Source: Microcaldota archaeon (GTDB taxonomy: Archaea > Micrarchaeota > Micrarchaeia > Anstonellales > JAGGVH01). Taken from it: DNA of 64,000 nucleotides. This document shows, piece by piece, positions 25,116 through 33,899 of this stretch. The stretch spans positions 124,001 through 188,000 of the forward strand of contig JAHKLX010000003.1 in the NCBI GenBank assembly GCA_020854835.1, written 5' to 3'. The notes below the pieces were generated by a model. That model was not told where the DNA came from. It saw only the letters and a list, made by a program, of their open reading frames with translations, and did not search any database. Each line of letters begins with the position of its first letter. Position 1 is the stretch's first letter. The position numbers were made by a program, and so were the translations under genes.

Positions 25116-26864
25116 TTATCTTGCTCCAAATCCTCCGCCTCCAAATCCTCCCCCCGATCCAGAAAATCCACCAGACCAACCACCACTAAATCCGCTAGAC
25201 GATGTTGAAGAGGGAGGGGAGTATCTGGTTGCAAAATATGTGCCCACATACATATAAGTAAATGTATTGAAATTGTTAGAGGTTTCAATAAATTCAGGAT
25301 TTATTTGTTTCATATGTTTTATTGTTTCTTTTGCAACGCCAAACGCAACAGCATAAGCAAGATAGTGCTCCCACAATACAACGCTCTGAGGAGGATGTTC
25401 TTTTAATAAAGAATAGTCGCTTAAATATTTTTTGAAGTTGTTCCATTTAAGATTGAGAACTCTGCCCTCAGAATTCCATCTTCCAAGCCAAATTCTTTTT
25501 TTAGTTAATATGAAGGTGGAAAGTAAACATGATCCAAGACTTAACAGAGTTAGAACAAGAAATATGTCTCCGATTTCATAGGGTATTATGAGAAAAACTA
25601 TTAAAAGAAGAAACAATGCCACTGCAAAAATAGTTGAAAATTTTTTGAATATTTGAAATCCCAAATCATCCATATATTGATTGATTTTCAACGAATTTTC
25701 AACCTTATTCATCCAAGATTGATACCAATAATAAAATTCACTTCTGTTTGCAATTGTGTTTTTGAATTTCTTTAGGTTTAAAGTCAATGGATCTTTGTCG
25801 TTTTTACAGTAGGATTTGAGTTTTTCATAAACATCATTTTCAAAATCTTTTAGTTTTTCTCCTTTTTCAGTGAATTTCAAAACAAATTCTTCTTTTTCTT
25901 TTTCAATTTTTATCCAATTCTTTGCCGCAAGAAAAACGATTGTTGCTTGCAGACTGTTTTCTTCAGCATATTTTCCCGTTATAAAAGATTGGACTTCAGC
26001 AGGCGTGTGTGCACTCGGAGGATCTCTTTCATATAATCCAAAATACCCCACCTTATCTTTAGATAATTCAGTACCGTACACAAAATAACAAACCAATCCT
26101 GCCAGCCAAGGGACAAAAAAGGAAATTGATATTAAAACGAGAAAAATTATTGACAAAATAAAAAAGATTCCCCCGCACGTTTCATCGTTTTTTTCTCCTT
26201 TGATTATTTCTTCTTTGTTGGATGTTCCTTCAACAAAAACGTTTTGTGGTGAATTTGAAAACCAATTTGGCGGCATTAGTAAGTTGATTTCAACAAAAGT
26301 TTCGCGAGGATAATTTTTTCCTGAAATTTTTATAGAATTCGTTTGATTTTTTACATCCAAATCGTGCGACCATGGATGAATAAAATAAGTTGTTTCCGAA
26401 AAAGAACCAGGCATATTAACAGAAATATCTAAATTTTTAATCTCTTGAGAAGTATCCCCCCACAATTTATAATAAAACTGGACAGTGTCAGGGTGTTTGA
26501 TTAAGGTTCTAACTTCATACTCATAAACCGCATCAACTATTCCACAACCTTTTTCTAATATCAAAATCAATTCAGGAGTTCCTGAAACTGATTGCAGATG
26601 ACTTTCTTGTTTGAATTGACAATTTTGATTTAAACACTCTCCTTTTGCATTATACAATTCTAACCCAATAGGAAAATCTTTATAAACCTCGGAAAAAGAT
26701 TCTCCAGGGGCACATTTTAGGTTATACCTTACTTGTTCTGTAACTTTGACCACACCATTATCCTGAATGGTGTAATCAATGTTTGCAGATTCTAGGATAA
26801 AACTCTTTGAATAAACCAAAAGAGTCATTAATATTAAAAATATACTTATTTTTTTAAAGTTCAT
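25116..26864 (-). CDS. DUF2207 membrane protein
   Basis: 582 residues. A signal peptide (ISIFLILMTLLVYSKSF) is followed by an extracellular beta domain beginning with YTIQDNGVVKVTEQVRY, the DUF2207 signature, then a TM hairpin at about 230-265 (two helices), a cytoplasmic winged-helix-like segment (AEVQSFITGKYAEENSLQATI), two further TM helices around 415-470, and a Gly/Ser/Phe-rich tail (GGFSGSGGGFGGGGFG). Proteins of this architecture often accompany LemA, which here lies 9 kb away. The function is unknown. Confidence 0.85.
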   Translation of the reverse strand: MNFKKISIFLILMTLLVYSKSFILESANIDYTIQDNGVVKVTEQVRYNLKCAPGESFSEVYKDFPIGLELYNAKGECLNQNCQFKQESHLQSVSGTPELILILEKGCGIVDAVYEYEVRTLIKHPDTVQFYYKLWGDTSQEIKNLDISVNMPGSFSETTYFIHPWSHDLDVKNQTNSIKISGKNYPRETFVEINLLMPPNWFSNSPQNVFVEGTSNKEEIIKGEKNDETCGGIFFILSIIFLVLISISFFVPWLAGLVCYFVYGTELSKDKVGYFGLYERDPPSAHTPAEVQSFITGKYAEENSLQATIVFLAAKNWIKIEKEKEEFVLKFTEKGEKLKDFENDVYEKLKSYCKNDKDPLTLNLKKFKNTIANRSEFYYWYQSWMNKVENSLKINQYMDDLGFQIFKKFSTIFAVALFLLLIVFLIIPYEIGDIFLVLTLLSLGSCLLSTFILTKKRIWLGRWNSEGRVLNLKWNNFKKYLSDYSLLKEHPPQSVVLWEHYLAYAVAFGVAKETIKHMKQINPEFIETSNNFNTFTYMYVGTYFATRYSPPSSTSSSGFSGGWSGGFSGSGGGFGGGGFGAR

Positions 26865-26917
26865 AATGATAACTACTAAAGAAAATATTTTAAATAAGTG
26901 CCTATCAAAAAAGTTAT

Positions 26918-29371
26918 ATGGGTAGCGGATTTAAACAAACAAAAAAAGGATATGGGTTATCAATTGATAAAATAAGTGATGACCTGACAAAAGTGTTATG
27001 GAAACGATTTATGAGTATGTATAAAGAAAACAAAGAAGTATACGATCCTATATTTAACACCTATAGTAATGGTCGAGAAGGTATTGTGGTTTTATCATAT
27101 GATGAAAGAAAAAAAAGAAACTTTGCAGAATCAATGATAGAATATAATTTCTATAATTCGGTCGTGAGTATGAGTGAAAATATTAGGGTTTTAGATAAAA
27201 AAGGATTAAAACAATTTATCTCTCTTTGGTTGAATAATAACCTCCCTTTAAATAAAATAAATGATGATGAATTTGTTACTGGGAAAATAGATGAATTTTT
27301 GAAAAGAATGAGATATGATGAAAAAACAGATAAAATTCTGAGTAAAATTCCGAAAAGGATTGATAAAGCATATAGCAAAGCAGGGTATGAAAATCGATCA
27401 GGAGTCGGAGCAAATTATGATAGTATTGAAAGAAGACTCACTTTTGGAATTACACACGGCCCTTTTGGAATAAATTGGTCCAAAGGGGGAGGAACAAACA
27501 TTATGTATGGCCCTTTAACATTGAATGTGGTTACAAAAAATAATTTTGGTTTGAGTTTTGGAACTCAAATTCTAGGAATGCAAAGTTCAGTGTGGGGGAG
27601 ATATAATGAAGAAGTGTTTAAAGGTGCGGGGTACAGTATTGGAACTCCATTGATGAAAGCGCAAATGACATATGGGAATGGAGTTTTGAATTTTGATATT
27701 GGAACTATTTCTGATATAGGAAAAATGGGCCCTCAGATGGCTATGATGTTCATTAATAACTTTATTTCTACTCCTGAATTTTTAAGAAGACGGGATACGT
27801 GGTTTGGAAAAAATATAACAAATAGAATAGAAAATGCAGTATACTCCTCTTCCTTAGATATGATTGCACCATTATTTAGTTTTGGAGAATATTTATACAG
27901 AACAGGAGTGGCAGTTTCGAAAGTTTTTGGAATAAAACCACAATTTAAAGAAATGGGAGATATGATAGAAACCTTAAATAATATTGAAGAAACTTTGTCC
28001 ACTCCAAGAGCACTTTATGCAGTAACTAGAAACCCATCTATTCTGGCGCCTTCTTTAGTTAAAATGAGTGAATCTGAGAATGGAGGGTATGTATCAGGAT
28101 ATGGACGGGCCTTGATGGAAATAACTAATTTTAGTAAAGCAAGAAATAAACGATGGAAAGTTTTTGCTTGGCCCCCTTTCCAGAACGCAGAATTTTATGA
28201 GATGAAAAAATTTAGGAAACGTATTGAGAAGGCTATGGATTATAATAAAAATATTTGTCAAAAAATTGACAATGGAGAAAAAATAACCGAGAAAGAAACG
28301 AGAGAATTTAAGGCAAATATAACCTATTTATCCCATATTCCCTCTATAGCCTCAAACTTTATTGGTGCAATTCCTCATGAAATGGAAAACATACTAACTG
28401 CTTTGAGCGATTCAGTATCCTCTTTGAAAAACTATGTTAAGAAACATGGGCTGGGACACGATAAAACTTCTATTGATTTATATAATGACGGCTTGTTTTT
28501 CCAAAATGTAGGATATATGTTTGACGACAAGGATATGGTGCAAACTGGAACTCTGCTTTTGGTAGAATCACATTTGTCTTCGAGTCCAAACGAAAAATAT
28601 CATCCCGCTTCTGCACTTTTAGATATATACTCTGAAATGGCGTATAGTTGCAACTATGAGAATGAGTGTATTGAAAAAAATCTGGAGAAAACTAGTTTGA
28701 TAACCCCCAGTCTCTCATCAAAAAACCTACATCAAAAAATTAGAAATGTTATATTGAATGCGCCCCTAGACGCTTTTGAAATAATGAACAGAAATAGAAC
28801 AATGCAAAACGGAATTATGAGTAAAAAACCAGAAATGGAAGACAGGGCACATTATGAATATATTTATTTGAGTTCTTTGGATGAAATGGGATTGTTGGAT
28901 CTGGAAACAAAAGGAAATGTTGGAATTGTGAAGCAATATTATGAAATACGGATGAATTCTTTTGAAACTGAAAGAACTTATGATTATGGATCTTCGAAAA
29001 AAACCAGTAAAGGTTCTGGTGCTTTTAAGACATTTTCTTTGGCAATTTTTGGAAACCCAAATTTTGATGAAGTCTTGAGTAATTTGCATAGGAAAAGAAC
29101 TTTTAGAGAAGTGCTTGAATTGGTTGAAAATCAAGAGATTAGTGATAAAGATAAAATTGAACGTTTAATTTATTTGAAACAAGCAATAAATTATAATTTA
29201 CAGATATACTCAGATATACTTAAAAATATGGAAAATGTTGAACCCCAAAACAAAAAAGAAAGGCGCTTTTTGAATAAAATTTATAAAAGAATTGAGAAGG
29301 ATATGGAACAACTCCAAAAAAACAAAGACCAACTTGATAAAGAGATTAGTGAATTGCAGCATAAGGCATAA
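26918..29371 (+). CDS. Large uncharacterised protein with Gly-rich strand region and C-terminal coiled coil
   Basis: 817 residues, no signal peptide. The N-terminal 150 residues are helical. Residues about 165-275 are Gly-rich and alternate hydrophobic/polar (FGITHGPFGINWSKGGG, NNFGLSFGTQILG, AQMTYGNGVLNFDIG), as in beta-hairpin arrays. The middle is helical, and the last 70 residues form a charged coiled coil. Hydrophobic stretches flank 275-330. A TATA-like box (TTTTAAATA) about 25 bp upstream of ATG 26918 suggests a leaderless gene. I recognise no family. An exchanger gene follows 11 bp downstream. Confidence 0.75.
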   Translation: MGSGFKQTKKGYGLSIDKISDDLTKVLWKRFMSMYKENKEVYDPIFNTYSNGREGIVVLSYDERKKRNFAESMIEYNFYNSVVSMSENIRVLDKKGLKQFISLWLNNNLPLNKINDDEFVTGKIDEFLKRMRYDEKTDKILSKIPKRIDKAYSKAGYENRSGVGANYDSIERRLTFGITHGPFGINWSKGGGTNIMYGPLTLNVVTKNNFGLSFGTQILGMQSSVWGRYNEEVFKGAGYSIGTPLMKAQMTYGNGVLNFDIGTISDIGKMGPQMAMMFINNFISTPEFLRRRDTWFGKNITNRIENAVYSSSLDMIAPLFSFGEYLYRTGVAVSKVFGIKPQFKEMGDMIETLNNIEETLSTPRALYAVTRNPSILAPSLVKMSESENGGYVSGYGRALMEITNFSKARNKRWKVFAWPPFQNAEFYEMKKFRKRIEKAMDYNKNICQKIDNGEKITEKETREFKANITYLSHIPSIASNFIGAIPHEMENILTALSDSVSSLKNYVKKHGLGHDKTSIDLYNDGLFFQNVGYMFDDKDMVQTGTLLLVESHLSSSPNEKYHPASALLDIYSEMAYSCNYENECIEKNLEKTSLITPSLSSKNLHQKIRNVILNAPLDAFEIMNRNRTMQNGIMSKKPEMEDRAHYEYIYLSSLDEMGLLDLETKGNVGIVKQYYEIRMNSFETERTYDYGSSKKTSKGSGAFKTFSLAIFGNPNFDEVLSNLHRKRTFREVLELVENQEISDKDKIERLIYLKQAINYNLQIYSDILKNMENVEPQNKKERRFLNKIYKRIEKDMEQLQKNKDQLDKEISELQHKA

Positions 29372-29382
29372 CAGGAGATTGG

Positions 29383-30342
29383 ATGGAGATTATTTTACTT
29401 TTTTTAGCTGTGGGAGTTGGAATAATTTTACTCACAAAATCATCAGATATAATCTTAGACAAAATAACCGCTTTGGGCATAAAAATTAAATTAAATGATG
29501 TTGTTATGGGGATGGTTTTTCTTGCTTTTGCAACAGCCCTGCCTGAAATAAGTATAACAGGGTATTCTATAAGTAACGGAACCGGAGAAATTGCTTTGGG
29601 AGGTGTTTTGGGATCAAATATTACAAATTTTGGATTGGCCCTGGGAATTGCATTTTTAATGCTCGGTAAAAAGGAAAAAATATTTATTGAAAAAAATAAC
29701 GTCAAAAAACTTTTAATATATCTAACAATTGCAATTTTTGTAGTTTTGGTCGCCTTAACCGCACCAATTACGGGGTTTGTGATAGGCCCGATATTGATAT
29801 TTATTTTTTTTAGTTATGTATTATACTGCGTAAAAACAGGAAAAGAATACGCTGTGGAAACGACCGGAAAAAAATTTGGCATAACCTCAACTATTGTTCT
29901 CCTCCTTGCAGTTCTTATTTTAATTTTATCATCTAAATTAGTTGTTGATAACGCAGTAGATATATGTGTATACTTCAATCTCCAAGAGAGTTTTGTTGGT
30001 GCAGCAATTATAGGTGTGGGAACTGCACTGCCAGAAATAATAATTCTAATGAATACGGCTAAAAGAAAAAAATACCTGCTGGTGATAGGCAATGCAATTG
30101 GTAGCAGCATAATAAATATAACTTTAGTGATAGGGATTTTGGCAGTTTTTTCAACAACAAGTATTGACCTTCCAATTTTATTTGTATTAGGTCTTTATAA
30201 TCTGCTTTTGATAGGTATATTGGGGTATTTTGTGGCAATTAGAAAAGTGATTGATAGAGAGGCAGGTTTGATGTTGATAGGAGTATATGTACTCTATTTG
30301 ATTATACTATCGAGCACTCAACTACTAACCCTATTAAATTAA
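29383..30342 (+). CDS. CaCA-family Na+/Ca2+ exchanger-like antiporter
   Basis: 319 residues with about 10 TM helices and the two inverted alpha repeats of the CaCA family: FLAFATALPEISITG with GGVLGSNITNFGLALG, then IIGVGTALPEIII with GNAIGSSIINITLVIG. The paired Glu in ALPE and Asn/Ser in GSN/GSS form the ion sites. It resembles YrbG/NCX_Mj exchangers. The start is 11 bp after the large unknown gene, so they are probably co-transcribed. The final 9 bases overlap the end of the convergent aminopeptidase gene. Confidence 0.92.
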   Translation: MEIILLFLAVGVGIILLTKSSDIILDKITALGIKIKLNDVVMGMVFLAFATALPEISITGYSISNGTGEIALGGVLGSNITNFGLALGIAFLMLGKKEKIFIEKNNVKKLLIYLTIAIFVVLVALTAPITGFVIGPILIFIFFSYVLYCVKTGKEYAVETTGKKFGITSTIVLLLAVLILILSSKLVVDNAVDICVYFNLQESFVGAAIIGVGTALPEIIILMNTAKRKKYLLVIGNAIGSSIINITLVIGILAVFSTTSIDLPILFVLGLYNLLLIGILGYFVAIRKVIDREAGLMLIGVYVLYLIILSSTQLLTLLN

Positions 30343-31254
30343 ATCTAAGGGAGTCAATTGTTTTACACCCTCTTTTTCAACAATAACGGTTATCTCTGCT
30401 TGGGTTACTAGTTCAGTATCTTGATCCCTTAAAACAGGATATTGAAATAAAATATCGTTTCTTGCAAGTTCTCTCAATGATGCATTCACAGTAACTGTTG
30501 AATTAAAACTTTTTTGAATCCATCTTCTAGCAAAAGGCAAAGTACTATACTCTTTTAAGATGTGTGTCATTAATTTTCTTGAAGAATTAAGTCTCACATT
30601 TTTTATCTGTTTTAATGAAAAAATTTCAACAATCTCGCTATCAACTACTCTGCCAGTTTTTCCAGAAGTAACAAAAGGTTCGATGGCAAAAACATCTCCT
30701 TCCCTCAATTCATAATTGCTGCTAGCATCTTTTGAATCTGCAACATTGGGAATAAATACTCCCGCGTGTAAAAGACCAGGTTTGATTAAATGCCCTCCCA
30801 AATTTGAAATGGGACGGAATCCATCTGAAATAACAGTGTTTTCTATTGCCTTAGATATGTCATAAACTTTTACACCTTCTTTCATAATGTTTACTGCGTT
30901 TGTTAGGGCTTTTTTGGCTGTTTCTACCTGTTTTGTGTGTTTTCCTGACAAATCTACAGTGGTAGCTTGATCAGATACACAACCATCAACACTGACACCA
31001 AAATCAATCTTAACTAAATCATCGTTCTGAAACACTTTTTCATCATTTAAAGAGGGAGTTGCATGTGCTGCCAAAGAATTAACGCTGATATTTGTTGGGA
31101 ATGCTGGCGCAGCCCCAGCATCAATAATCATTTTTTCTATGGTTTCTGCCGTATCCAAATGGCCCTGACCCTCAAAAACAAGCCTTGAAATTTCTTTAAG
31201 GATTTTGTTAGATATCTCACCTGCACTTATAAATGCTTCTAAATCTTTACTCAT
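30334..31254 (-). CDS. map: Methionine aminopeptidase, type II
   Basis: 306 residues, archaeal size. Substrate His64 (AAHATPS), metal ligands Asp84 (KIDFGVSVDG) and Asp95 (VSDQATTVDL), then His in GGHLIKPGLLHAG, Glu in FAIEPFVTSG and Glu in TQAEITVIVEKEG are all present. A winged insertion typical of type II lies near residues 190-255. It removes the initiator Met from new proteins. Confidence 0.96.
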   Translation of the reverse strand: MSKDLEAFISAGEISNKILKEISRLVFEGQGHLDTAETIEKMIIDAGAAPAFPTNISVNSLAAHATPSLNDEKVFQNDDLVKIDFGVSVDGCVSDQATTVDLSGKHTKQVETAKKALTNAVNIMKEGVKVYDISKAIENTVISDGFRPISNLGGHLIKPGLLHAGVFIPNVADSKDASSNYELREGDVFAIEPFVTSGKTGRVVDSEIVEIFSLKQIKNVRLNSSRKLMTHILKEYSTLPFARRWIQKSFNSTVTVNASLRELARNDILFQYPVLRDQDTELVTQAEITVIVEKEGVKQLTPLDLI

Positions 31255-31325
31255 AAATTCAACATTTAAACGAAAAGTATTTAAAACTAAATGGTCTCAT
31301 ATATTCAAAGTGTAGAGGTGATCAT

Positions 31326-31652
31326 ATGGCTAAATTGGTAATCGCAAAATCATTAGGCGGTAAAAGAGTGATAACAAACGACGGTGAAGAAATCGGAAAA
31401 TTGATTGATGTATCAATTCAGGATACTACTGGCAAAATAGAGGATATAGTTATTGAACCGAATCCTGACAGCAGAGTTGCTCAATCCTTAACAGGGGACG
31501 ATGGTTATGTATGTGTTCCTTTCTTGTCTGTTATCGCAGTTAGTGATTATGTTGTTGTTGAACGAAAAAGCATATCTGGGTCTAGTTCAGGAATTTTAGA
31601 GTATGGTGCTGGAACTGGTGGCGGTTACGGATATGCTGGTGGGAATAGATGA
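31326..31652 (+). CDS. PRC-barrel domain protein
   Basis: 108 residues. The PRC-barrel domain covers about residues 5-78 (KRVITNDGEEIGKLIDV, TGKIEDIVIEP, VCVPFLSVIAVSDYVVV), and a Gly/Tyr-rich tail ends the protein. Archaeal PRC-barrel proteins have been linked to RNA metabolism and cell division. GAGGTGATC precedes ATG 31326 as an excellent Shine-Dalgarno site. Its 3' end overlaps the RNase HII start by 20 bases. Confidence 0.9.
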   Translation: MAKLVIAKSLGGKRVITNDGEEIGKLIDVSIQDTTGKIEDIVIEPNPDSRVAQSLTGDDGYVCVPFLSVIAVSDYVVVERKSISGSSSGILEYGAGTGGGYGYAGGNR

Positions 31653-32280
31653 GGCAGGTAGGGGTTGTGTTTTTGGTCCCCTAGTAATTGCGGCTGTTGC
31701 GGATAGTAGCACCTCTAAACTTTTTTTATTGGGTTTGAAGGACTCGAAACTTCTTTCTCCTTCTAAAAGAAAATCTTTGTTTCAAGAAATTAAAAATACT
31801 TCGATTATTGAATATGTAATAATACCTGCAAAAAAACTTAATACTTTGATGAATAAAATGTCTTTAAATCAAATCGAATTCAATTATATGGTCCAAGTTT
31901 TGAAAAAGATAAACTATAACAATAAAATTGAACGCGTGTATATTGATTGTCCAGAAAACAATACAAAAAAATTTAGCTATGAGATTAGAAGAAAATCAGG
32001 AACAGAAGCAGAAATAATCGCAGAACACAAAGCAGATTCTATATACCCTATTGTTTCCGCTGCATCAATTATAGCAAAAGTAATACGTGATGAAGAAATA
32101 GAAAAAATAAAACAAGAATTGGGTTTTGATTTTAATTCAGGTTATTCATCTGACGAAATAACTCAGAAATTTTTAAAGGAAAATTATAAAGATCCAAAAG
32201 TTCTCCAATATGTTAGAACGAAATGGAGCACGTACACAAGGTTATTGGAAAAAACTAAACAAACAAAATTAGAATTTTAA
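31633..32280 (+). CDS. rnhB: Ribonuclease HII
   Basis: 215 residues from ATG 31633. The active-site motif VGIDEAGRG gives Asp6 and Glu7, with later Asp in YIDCPEN and Asp in HKADSIYPIVSAASIIAK. It cuts RNA in RNA/DNA hybrids, including single ribonucleotides. The start lies inside the last 20 bases of the PRC-barrel gene, so its translation is probably coupled. A start further upstream (31603) would add residues not found in the family. Confidence 0.95.
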   Translation: MLVGIDEAGRGCVFGPLVIAAVADSSTSKLFLLGLKDSKLLSPSKRKSLFQEIKNTSIIEYVIIPAKKLNTLMNKMSLNQIEFNYMVQVLKKINYNNKIERVYIDCPENNTKKFSYEIRRKSGTEAEIIAEHKADSIYPIVSAASIIAKVIRDEEIEKIKQELGFDFNSGYSSDEITQKFLKENYKDPKVLQYVRTKWSTYTRLLEKTKQTKLEF

Positions 32281-33803
32281 AGTATTCCCAATTGTTTAAA
32301 CATTGTTTCCTTTGTTAGAGGTAGTTCTAAGTTAAGAACTTTGTGGATAAAAATAAATATGTCCACCGCACGTTCTGGATTTATTCCACTCTTGGTTACG
32401 ATTTCTTTGAAAGAAGATACGTTACCTATTAATTCGTATATCAAAACTCCTTCTCTCCCGTATTTTTTATATATTGAAAGTCCTTCCTCGCCGTATTTTT
32501 TAGATATGTCCTCTCTCGACATTGTTCTGAATAGTATTGCCCCTTCTTTAGACAGAAATTCCATATATTTATCCATATTAGGTAAAGACATGTTAGCTTG
32601 TAAACATAAATCAACCAATCCTTTTTGACCATCAATTAAATCGTAAACTTTTTTGATTTTCCCCCCTTCTGCAGATAAAAGTTTTGGTAAAAAAACAACT
32701 TTTTTCATTATTGGTAAAGCATTTTTAACAGGAATATCTACGGGAACTATATCTGAACCTATAATTTCTGTTGCTTGTTCTGAAGGTTTTGTCTCGGATA
32801 AAAGAGTTGCTTTTTGTTCAGCCATAGGTCTTAGTTCTGCTAGTTTCTTTCTTTGTTCGGGTTTTTCTAGTTTAATTATTCTTTCAGTATCCAAATATTC
32901 TAATATTTCAATTAATTTAACATCGCTTATTTTTGTTTCTTTGAGAATTTCTTCTGCTGTTTTTTCACCATCTATTAAAGAATAAACTTTTACTCCTGTT
33001 TCGCCAAATCTATCATAAACTTTTTTCTCAATGGGTGTTAAAGTTTTTGCAAAACTATCTTCTTTTTCTTCGGTTTCAACTGAAGGTTTTATCTCAAAAG
33101 GTTTTGAATCAGTTTGAGGTCGAACAGGAGGAGGAATATCCTGTTTAGGAGAATCTTTAGGTTTTGAGGGTGGGGGAGAGCTTGGAGGTTTTGGAGAAAT
33201 AGTTCTAGAAGGGAGTGGTGGAGGAATATCCTGTTTAGGAGAATCTTTAGGTTTTGAGGGTGGGGGAGAGCTTGGAGGTTTTGGAGAAATAGTTCTAGAA
33301 GGAGCAAGCACAGGTTTTATTTCTTCATCCTCATTAACAAATTTATCTAATTCTTTTTCTTCAGAATCAATTGTTGGATCTGAAGCATATTCTGGTGAAA
33401 TTAGGGATATATCTGCATCCTCTTCTTCATAAAGGGGAGTTCTGACAGTCTGCTTGGAATGTGGTGGACTTGGAGGAGTTTGTATTTCGGCTTCTAATTC
33501 TTTTTCTTCAGATTCTATATCATAATCACTTGATCTTGAAGATATTCTCGAATCCAGATCTTCAGCAGGAGATGAACCCACAATATCAATCATGTTGTGC
33601 TCAATCATAAAATCCAAAACTTCTGAAAAAACGTTCTCAGATATTCCAGTTTCATCCAATATTTGATTAACGGATTTTGTGTTATCAATTGATGAATAGA
33701 TCAATAATCCCTCTTTTCCAAATTGGGTTATTAATAAATTATGATTTGTCAATCTATCTAAAGGTCCCTTATCTAACCTTTTTATTGTAGCTCCTTTATC
33801 CAT
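32277..33803 (-). CDS. Multi-module winged-helix-like protein with proline-rich linker
   Basis: 508 residues. A module of about 45 residues occurs four times: FGKEGLLIYSSID (near 28), FGETGVKVYSLIDG (near 265), GGKIKKVYDLIDG (near 380) and YGREGVLIYELIG (near 440), each followed by an HTH-like helix pair such as AEEILKETKISDVKLIEIL. Between modules 1 and 2 is a long acidic and Pro/Ser-rich linker containing a perfect 83-bp duplication at a 90-bp period. No membrane segments. The repeats look like winged-helix or DprA/HTH-type units that may mediate protein or DNA binding. No named family. Confidence 0.75.
   Translation of the reverse strand: MDKGATIKRLDKGPLDRLTNHNLLITQFGKEGLLIYSSIDNTKSVNQILDETGISENVFSEVLDFMIEHNMIDIVGSSPAEDLDSRISSRSSDYDIESEEKELEAEIQTPPSPPHSKQTVRTPLYEEEDADISLISPEYASDPTIDSEEKELDKFVNEDEEIKPVLAPSRTISPKPPSSPPPSKPKDSPKQDIPPPLPSRTISPKPPSSPPPSKPKDSPKQDIPPPVRPQTDSKPFEIKPSVETEEKEDSFAKTLTPIEKKVYDRFGETGVKVYSLIDGEKTAEEILKETKISDVKLIEILEYLDTERIIKLEKPEQRKKLAELRPMAEQKATLLSETKPSEQATEIIGSDIVPVDIPVKNALPIMKKVVFLPKLLSAEGGKIKKVYDLIDGQKGLVDLCLQANMSLPNMDKYMEFLSKEGAILFRTMSREDISKKYGEEGLSIYKKYGREGVLIYELIGNVSSFKEIVTKSGINPERAVDIFIFIHKVLNLELPLTKETMFKQLGIL
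33130..33302. repeat. Two-copy direct repeat, period 90 bp, in proline-rich linker
   Basis: Bases 33130-33212 and 33220-33302 are identical over 83 bp. The repeat encodes 30 residues of the Pro/Ser/Lys linker (PPSSPPPSKPKDSPKQD) in the multi-module protein. Identity at the DNA level suggests recent duplication or slippage. Confidence 0.9.
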
Positions 33804-33899
33804 TTCAATCCATAGAATTAAAGGTAATCACGTTTATAAATTTTTGCTGTGGCAATCGTTTAAAAAATAAAACAGGAGAATAACAAGAGAGTGTTATTT

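Noticed and set aside
33130-33302. Direct repeat as a mobile element or attachment site
   Set aside because: The copies sit inside a single open reading frame, keep its phase and encode a Pro-rich linker; no integrase or transposase is nearby.
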